From: Helichrysum umbraculigerum
Lineage: Eukaryota; Streptophyta; Magnoliopsida; Asterales; Asteraceae
DNA length: 64,000 nt
Direction: 5' to 3'
NCBI GenBank assembly: GCA_949592205.1
Contig: CATIUR010000003.1
Coordinates: forward strand, 17,222,001-17,286,000
Shown piece after piece: positions 57,732 to 64,000 of the stretch. The position numbers and the translations under genes were made by a program. Position 1 is the stretch's first letter. The number at the start of each line of letters is the position of its first letter. The notes below the pieces were generated by a model. It had not been told where the DNA came from, ran no database searches, and saw only the letters and a program-made list of their open reading frames with translations.

Positions 57732-60700
57732 TCAATTTAAACATCCCCAAATTTCTTCTTCTTTTACGATACCCAACTCACTCTGTAATTCATATTTGTC
57801 ACTGGATGGCAGGAACCTGTACTGTCTAGCAAGCCCTTCTTCCATGATTGCTTTTCTCATTGTTGAGTCATTGGGAAGCACACTGACTATTCTGATGAGA
57901 TGTACAAGCTGCTCATGATCTATCTTTTCAAGTTCTGATTCTCTTTGGAAACACAGCTTTCCATTGAAGTCCCTGTAAACAATCCCTTTCTCTCCTTCAG
58001 TAACTTCAGCGCCCTCAACCCTTGGCACTCCATCAGGAATTGACAGATTCAGTTTGCTGGTGTTTGGGATTCTGATAATTCTGTTGGTACCTGCCCTATA
58101 CCTTGGACTTGGTGGCTGCACTATCTCTTCACCAAATGTGACAGTGTCTTCTGGTCTAAGTAGCTGTAGATCCACCATTTTCTTGAACAATCTGTCAATC
58201 TCAGCCAAAACTTCTTCCTTTGCAGCACTTGAGGAGTGATTGATAGCAAGTCTAATTTCATTCCATTCTTCTCTATGTAGTTTACAGACTTGATCAAGAT
58301 TGATTGCTTGAGAATCCAATCCTCTGTGGATAAGTAGCTGAGCTTGAGACTTGTTCTTAGGCTTCTTCAGGTAGACTTTTGTGATAGGAGCAGGGTTTGA
58401 TCTTCCAACCATTCTGACAGCATATTTCTTTCTGTCAATCTCATCCAACATTTTATCAGCAGAGGTCTTTGCTCCCCCTTTCTTTTTTAAATTGCTGCCC
58501 TTTTTATTTGCACAAATCTCTTGTTGAAGATCAGATTCTTCAACATCTTGAAGGAGTTTAGACAGCCTAAAGTCTTCATCTTCTTGCTTTCTTTTTAAGA
58601 AGATTTCTCTTTCTTTTTGAATGGCTTCATCTCCACTCAGCTTCATTAGATAAGCTAGATCAGAATCAGCTTGTTCTTTCAGCTTTCTCTTTCTTTCTTC
58701 TTCTTCTTCTTCATTTAGCTCAGCTTGAAATTTTAAAAGCATTTCCCTCTCATGCTTCTGTCTTTCTTTAATTTTTCTTACTATTCGCTGCTGTTCAGTT
58801 TCTTCATGATGAGAACTTTCTGAAGTTACAACTGATGACAAAAGATGAGCAGGAACAGAAGAATCTGACTCTGTGATCTCAGATTGAGAGTGATGATGAG
58901 TTGTAGTAGTTGTTGCTTCTGTTGGAGTGGTGATAGTGGGAATTGAGATGGTGATCTGTGTAGTTGCTATTGGTGCAGTTGTTGTTGCTAGAAGTGGGGT
59001 TGATGATTGTGTTGTTGCTGTTGTCTGGATTGTTGCTGATGTTTGGATTGTTGCTGATGGAATGATTGATGTTGCTGGGGATGCCTCAGATATGACAGTG
59101 TCTGTATGAGGTTGCTGAATGATAGTTTTGAGATTGTGCATGGCGGCTGCTATTTCTTCTTCAGAGAAGTTTATCTTTTTTAGAAGAAATGAACTCTGAT
59201 GTGGGAGACTCGCTGGTCCTTTTTCTTTTTATTAAAATAGAAGAGATTGGAAGCAGATCTTCCATTTGATCATCAGAGACTACTGGTTGCTGATCCTCCA
59301 TCTGATTAGCAATATCTTCTTCTTTCTTATCATTAGCACCAGCATCAGTACCTTTTTCACTTGTCCCATCATTCTTGACTTCTTTATCAGCACTATCTTG
59401 TATATCAGCAACATCATTTTTCTTTTCATCACTTCCATTATTACCATCATTGTCATCATCATCATCATTATCATCTCCTTCATCCATATTGACAACATCA
59501 TCTTCTTGTTGTCTATTCATCCATTCCCACCTCATCAGCTCAAAGCTTGCTGACTCCCCCATAACTCGTGCATTCTCATCAACAGCCCACTCTTTGACTA
59601 GATAGTCATACCTCCTTTGTTCATCAGGATGAAACTCAGGAAAAACACCCATCTCTCTTTCCTCAGCGACATCCATATCTGATGAGTCATTATCAAAGGG
59701 AGTGTAATCCTTAGCATCATCATCTTCATTCTCCCCCTCAGCCTCAGAAACGAATTCAATGATCTCCTCAAGTCTAATGCAGATTTTCTGATGATCTTCA
59801 TGCATAGTTTCTAGACCAGTGATGGTTTCATGATGGTTGGAGATAATTTGTGGAAGCTCGCTGATAATTTTATCAGCATGAGTGATATAATCCATAACAG
59901 AAGATGCCATTGTTATTTGTTTTTCATTGAGAGAGATTATTGCATCTTCATGAGTTTTGAGGCTGATTCTGGTGAATGAGGCGAGATCAGTAAGAGACTT
60001 AGCATGAGTTTCCAGAAGTCGATAGTGATCTATTTCAGCATTTGCAATGAGTGAAACCTTTTCTTTGATAGAATCACTCCAATCTGGAATGGATTCATAA
60101 GCTGCTGCAAGAGAGTGAACCTTATTAGTGAGATCAGTGAGTTGGCCAGTCAAGGTCTCTCTATCTTCAGTGAGCATTCGAAATTGTTGCTGTGAAGCAG
60201 CAATGTACTCAAGCAGTAATTTGTCTGTTGATGATGTGGTGGAAGTTGATGTTTTGTTGGTTGGTGATTTTTGAGTTGTAAGGGAGATTGGTGGAATTGG
60301 TTGTGATTCAGATTGAATTTCAACATCTGGTTGAGATGGTTGATCATCAGCATGTTGAGCAATGTTATCACTGGAAATAGACATTTCATCTAATTCCTGA
60401 ATGGGTGAGGTTATGAAATCAGCATGTGGTATAGTGGAGAAGGGTAGAGATGAAATATCAGTATCATCTGGTTGCTGATTCATCTTTGGAAGTGTAAGAT
60501 CATAAGATCCATGTTGCTGATCTTTTTCAGAAGAAGATGAAGAAGTATCCATTGGTTGGGCTTCCTCAACATCATCAACTTGTGTTTTAGCTGATGGATC
60601 ATTGGAAACAGAAAGGTCAACCTGTATCTCTCCCTGTGACTAGGGAGGGACATTGTCGGTTGGTGCAGTGAAAGATGAGAGTTGGCCCGGGTCTGTAGCC

Positions 60701-62033
60701 AGTGATGTGTCATCAGTAATGAGTGTGTTAACACCCGCTGATGACACTAGCCCTTTGACTGAAACATCATCCTTTTGTGAGAATGATGAGTGGCTGATGG
60801 GTTGACTAGATGGATGGGTGTGGGTTGCACCCGAATCACTGCTAACAATGGGTTGAGCCATTGTAGCTGTCTGTAGGCTTCCCTTTATAGAATCACTGGA
60901 CTTTTATGAGTCCAGTGAAGCAGTTTTAGGCATAGGTTGATCAAGAGTGCCCGCAGGGACTGAACGTTCAGTTGCTGCTTCACTCTTGGCATCCTTAGAC
61001 GTCTTTTTCTGACTCTGTCCCTGATCCTTTGATGTCAGGGACTTTAACTTGATTTTCTTAGGAGCAGTTGGTGGCTTTTGCTTTGGTGGTTGATCAGCAA
61101 TGGTCACTGGAGGTGTGATCAGTGACGTGATCGATGGGGGGCAGAACCAGACGGATGTATAGCTTGTAAAGGCTGGGGTGCAAGTATCTCCTTTGGTTTC
61201 ATAAAATTAGGGAGAAGCACAGTTGCAGTTTTACTAAAAATTTGACTTCCTATCAGAGTAGGTTCAAAACCTTTAAATGAAATCCTATCATAGGATTTAT
61301 ATTGATCTTTAAAAATAAGTGAAAGGAACCTAGGATAGGAAATAAATTTTGCTCTGGTAGATTCACAGATTCTGGAAACAATATCATCAAAAATCACACT
61401 TGCATAGTCAACTTTTAAGGAGTTGACCATTGACCAGCTTAACTGTGCTTCTAGGGAGTTGAATTGATCATAACTCCCTGTTTTTGTGCCCAAAGATTGA
61501 ATAAAATTTGAAAATAGGGCATTCCACACACCATCCATTTTAGATTTATGAACAGTAGAGTACTTACGATTTCCATTGCTATCCATAGTGTATTTGCAGT
61601 GAATCCCAGTGAGATTCACTAAGCCTCCTTTGGCATCTTCTTTGTCAGGCAGTGGGTCGTAAGTATCGTGCTCAGGGAGTTGTAAAACAGTACGGATGGT
61701 GTGTGTAGAAATAATTATTTCTTGACCTCCGTTATCGATAAAACCTTTAAGTTGAGAGGTACTATTAACGATTGAGTGAGTACAGGTATACCAAAACTCA
61801 CTCAACCATTCTGGATTCATCTTTTCAGGGGATAATGTGAGAGCAGGGAGAATAAAATGATTTTTCAGAAAAGTGATAATCTCCGCGTACTCTTTTTTAG
61901 GGCATGAAAGATTACCCAAATAATTTGCTTTTAGAACTGTAATGATATCATCTTCACCAACTGCAGGAGCTCGAAGAGTTTTGATATCTTCAGAGGCAGT
62001 GTATGAGTTGAGAAAATATTTTGATTTAGTCAT
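57732..62033 (-). pseudogene. Long accessory ORF of the Copia-like element, broken
   Basis: A 4.3-kb reading frame downstream of where pol should be. It now falls into pieces: 62033-61119 (304 aa, one globular-looking domain), 61107-60904, 60861-60640, 60552-59161 and 59141-57732. The frame changes near 61110 and near 59150; TAA at about 60904 and TAG at about 60640 are in-frame stops. The first piece has a NHFILPALTLSPEKMNPEWL block like accessory proteins of Asteraceae Copia elements (from memory). The later pieces are low-complexity Ser/Thr/Asp-rich, then a charged, probably coiled-coil part (RKIKERQKHEREMLLKFQAE) and a conserved-looking C-terminus. SIRE-type Copia elements carry such an extra ORF after pol. 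Its function is unknown to me. Confidence 0.6.
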
Positions 62034-62906
62034 TACAGAACTTTTGAAAATCGTTGATTAAACACTTATTTTAGGGTTTTGAAATGCTAAAGGATTTTCA
62101 AAAATTAGTAAAGTGTAAAAGTTTACAAGTTGCTGATTTGTAGGTTTAAAAAGTACACTTTACTAATGATCGTGTGGCTGAGATGAAAACAACGTGGGCA
62201 GTCGTGGTGGAAGATGTAGAGGTGGAGATGGTTATGATGGTGGTGCGTGGTGGCATTAATGGTGATGGGAGTGGTGTGCCGGAAAAAGTACGCTGACGTA
62301 GGAAAGAGAGTGTCAGAAGCACGCGATTTTTTCGATATACCATAAAAAATTTAATTTTGAAATCCGTTAAGTTAAATACACAATGTACTAAACATAACGA
62401 ATGTTTTGTCGATTGAAAATCACCATTAAATGATATCTTCAGTGAGTTTGAAAGTTACTGAAGATACATAACCAATTTCTTGATTTACCACAAAAATGGT
62501 CAAGAATAATAACATTGTTTCTGTATTTAGGCAAGGATGTAGTCTCGCTGGTTTAACACAACTTAGAATACTGAATAAACCATAGAGATGTGATCATTTT
62601 ATAAATAGAGAAAAAAGATTATTATTCTTGAATGAACCATAAAGATTTTTTATTTTTTTTATTATTTTTTTTTTATTTTTTTTTATTATTTTTTTATTAT
62701 TATTATTATATTTTTTTTTAAAAAAAAAATCATGAGTAGAGATTATGTTGTATATAAGTTGTATATCATATCATTAGATTGCTTCGTCACTGATTAAGTT
62801 ACAACTTAGAATACTAACAAAATCAGCTTTAGAAGAAATTAAGTCACTGATATAAAACAAGTATGACAACATAATAAATACTCATGAGATAAAATGGACT
62901 ATATGA
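62034..62906 (-). other. AT-rich gap where pol would be expected
   Basis: No protease, integrase or reverse transcriptase motif in any frame. Holds an ~80-base T/A-rich tract (62650-62730) and several TCACTGA words. A region at 62160-62340 is open in one frame but has no recognisable content. Confidence 0.6.
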
Positions 62907-63972
62907 TTAGTCCAGTTGATGAACCCATCCAGAGATAGGTTCATAGTGATCAAGCGCTGGTTTTGGCGTCCACTGATTTGAATAAACCACATCTAAATGT
63001 TCACTGACGATGTTTTGTTTTTCAAAAGGTGTAACCGAACATTCAGATGACACATGTTGCATGTTGCCGCATTTGTAACATTTTTTGTTCAAATAGCCGA
63101 TCTTTTTGGCTTTCTTCTTTTTAAGTTGCTGATCTGACACAATCACACAACTTTTATTGCTGATTGTTACTTTGTGCATTTTTGACTTTAGGTCACTGAT
63201 GGAGGTTGTCTCAGTGACAGATACAGTGTCAGTGAAGTTGCTGGTGATTGTTTGATTATCAGCGATGGTTTTGATGAGATGTGAAGTTACTGATGATTTG
63301 ACAGTTTCTAAAACATTTATCTCATTGTTAACTTTTAAGACCTCAGTGTCTTCAGTGACCAACTTGCTTTTAGTAAAATAGTTTGGTCGTGGCTCACTGA
63401 AGATGGAGATGTTCAAATACAGCTTCTGAAAAATTACCCTTGGGATCAAAAACAGGGTCAACCATTGTTGAATCAGCGAGGGATGCAGCATATTCATAAT
63501 CTCCTCCCAAAATAGCTTTGACTTGTTTTGGAATTTGTTTATATACACAGTGATTGACTTTATCATTTGACTTACACTAAAATTCCATGACCTTTTTAAG
63601 CTGTTGAAATTGTGTTTCAAACTTAACTTTTTCTTGAACACACTCTTGATTAGCATGAATTTGTGCATCAAGATCAAGTTTTAATTTCTTCAACTTTGAC
63701 TCATTTTCATTTTGATCATTAAGTTTGGATTGTAAGTCACAAATTTTGCGTTTCTGCCCTCTTTGAATATCATGAGCATTTGATAAGTCAACTATCAAAG
63801 ATTCAAAGACTTTATCTTTTTCAGCAGCTGTATATGTTTTAAAACAATGTACCTTGTAAAGAGTTTCAGGATCCCATTCAGATGCTGAACATTTAGGAGT
63901 GACTTCTTTGATGTCTCCAAGAAGTTCAGTGTCATTAGCCATCAGACAGTACTCCTTGTCTAAACAAATCAT
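62907..63972 (-). pseudogene. Copia-type Gag, frameshifted
   Basis: The right-hand part (63972-63577) is a Lys/Glu/Gln-rich coiled coil with KKLKLDLDAQIHANQECVQE. The left part (to 62907) ends in a single CCHC zinc knuckle, CYKCGNMQHVSSEC, and GWVHQLD. The two lie in different frames with a switch between about 63400 and 63590, so Gag is broken. Long coiled-coil Gag with one knuckle fits SIRE-type Copia elements. The N-terminus runs off the window edge. Confidence 0.65.
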
Positions 63973-64000
63973 TGCTTCTTCTTCATCAGATGATGAAGAA

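Overview
This window is plant nuclear DNA from a eudicot. It is AT-rich, its genes are split by GT-AG introns, and most of it is layered transposable elements. Asteraceae (for example the Tanacetum/Artemisia/Chrysanthemum side) is my best guess, from memory of similar retroelement proteins there. That placement is inference, not proof.

Four host genes can be supported. (1) 5899-11409 (+) is a 12-exon purple acid phosphatase of the PAP1/PAP27 type (633 aa). All metal ligands are present, but a substrate-site histidine is replaced. (2) 13856-17434 (+) is a six-exon gene for a 175-aa SAP-domain protein. (3, 4) 39995-41536 (+) and 51772-53262 (-) are single-exon CYP94 cytochrome P450s (CYP94B-like by motif), closely similar and facing each other tail to tail across about 10.2 kb of transposon nest. 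CYP94B enzymes oxidise jasmonoyl-isoleucine in Arabidopsis. Both copies share CACGTGTTTCT, a G-box, just upstream of the start codon.

Layout. 1-4600: tail and 3' LTR of a non-coding Ty3/Gypsy-related element. 4650-17434: PAP and SAP genes, with MITEs in their introns. 17742-23572: a Mutator-like element with a 9-bp target duplication, interrupted by a full-length but broken RTE-clade LINE with a 17-bp target duplication. 24400-29560: Helitron end, a large foldback element, Stowaway MITEs, and a hAT element carrying two smaller MITEs. 29690-39053: a complete, very young Ty3/Gypsy chromovirus (Tekay/Del type) with nearly identical 2.2-kb LTRs, a 5-bp target duplication, and one stop codon in gag. 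39995-53262: the CYP94 pair around a three-level nest (a LINE holding a solo LTR holding another solo LTR, each LTR with a matching 5-bp duplication). 55100-56080: MITEs. 56699-64000 (-): a Ty1/Copia element, SIRE-like by layout, that keeps LTR, gag and a long downstream accessory ORF but has no visible pol.

The most unusual pattern is that four related LTRs each carry a block of short palindromes. Each block has a different core word, and in two of them it follows the same anchor sequence. A second oddity is the strong excess of the word TCAGYGA through both LTR and coding parts of the Copia-like element. Coordinates of TE ends with matching target duplications are firm. Other TE ends, splice sites and all family names rest on reading by eye and memory.
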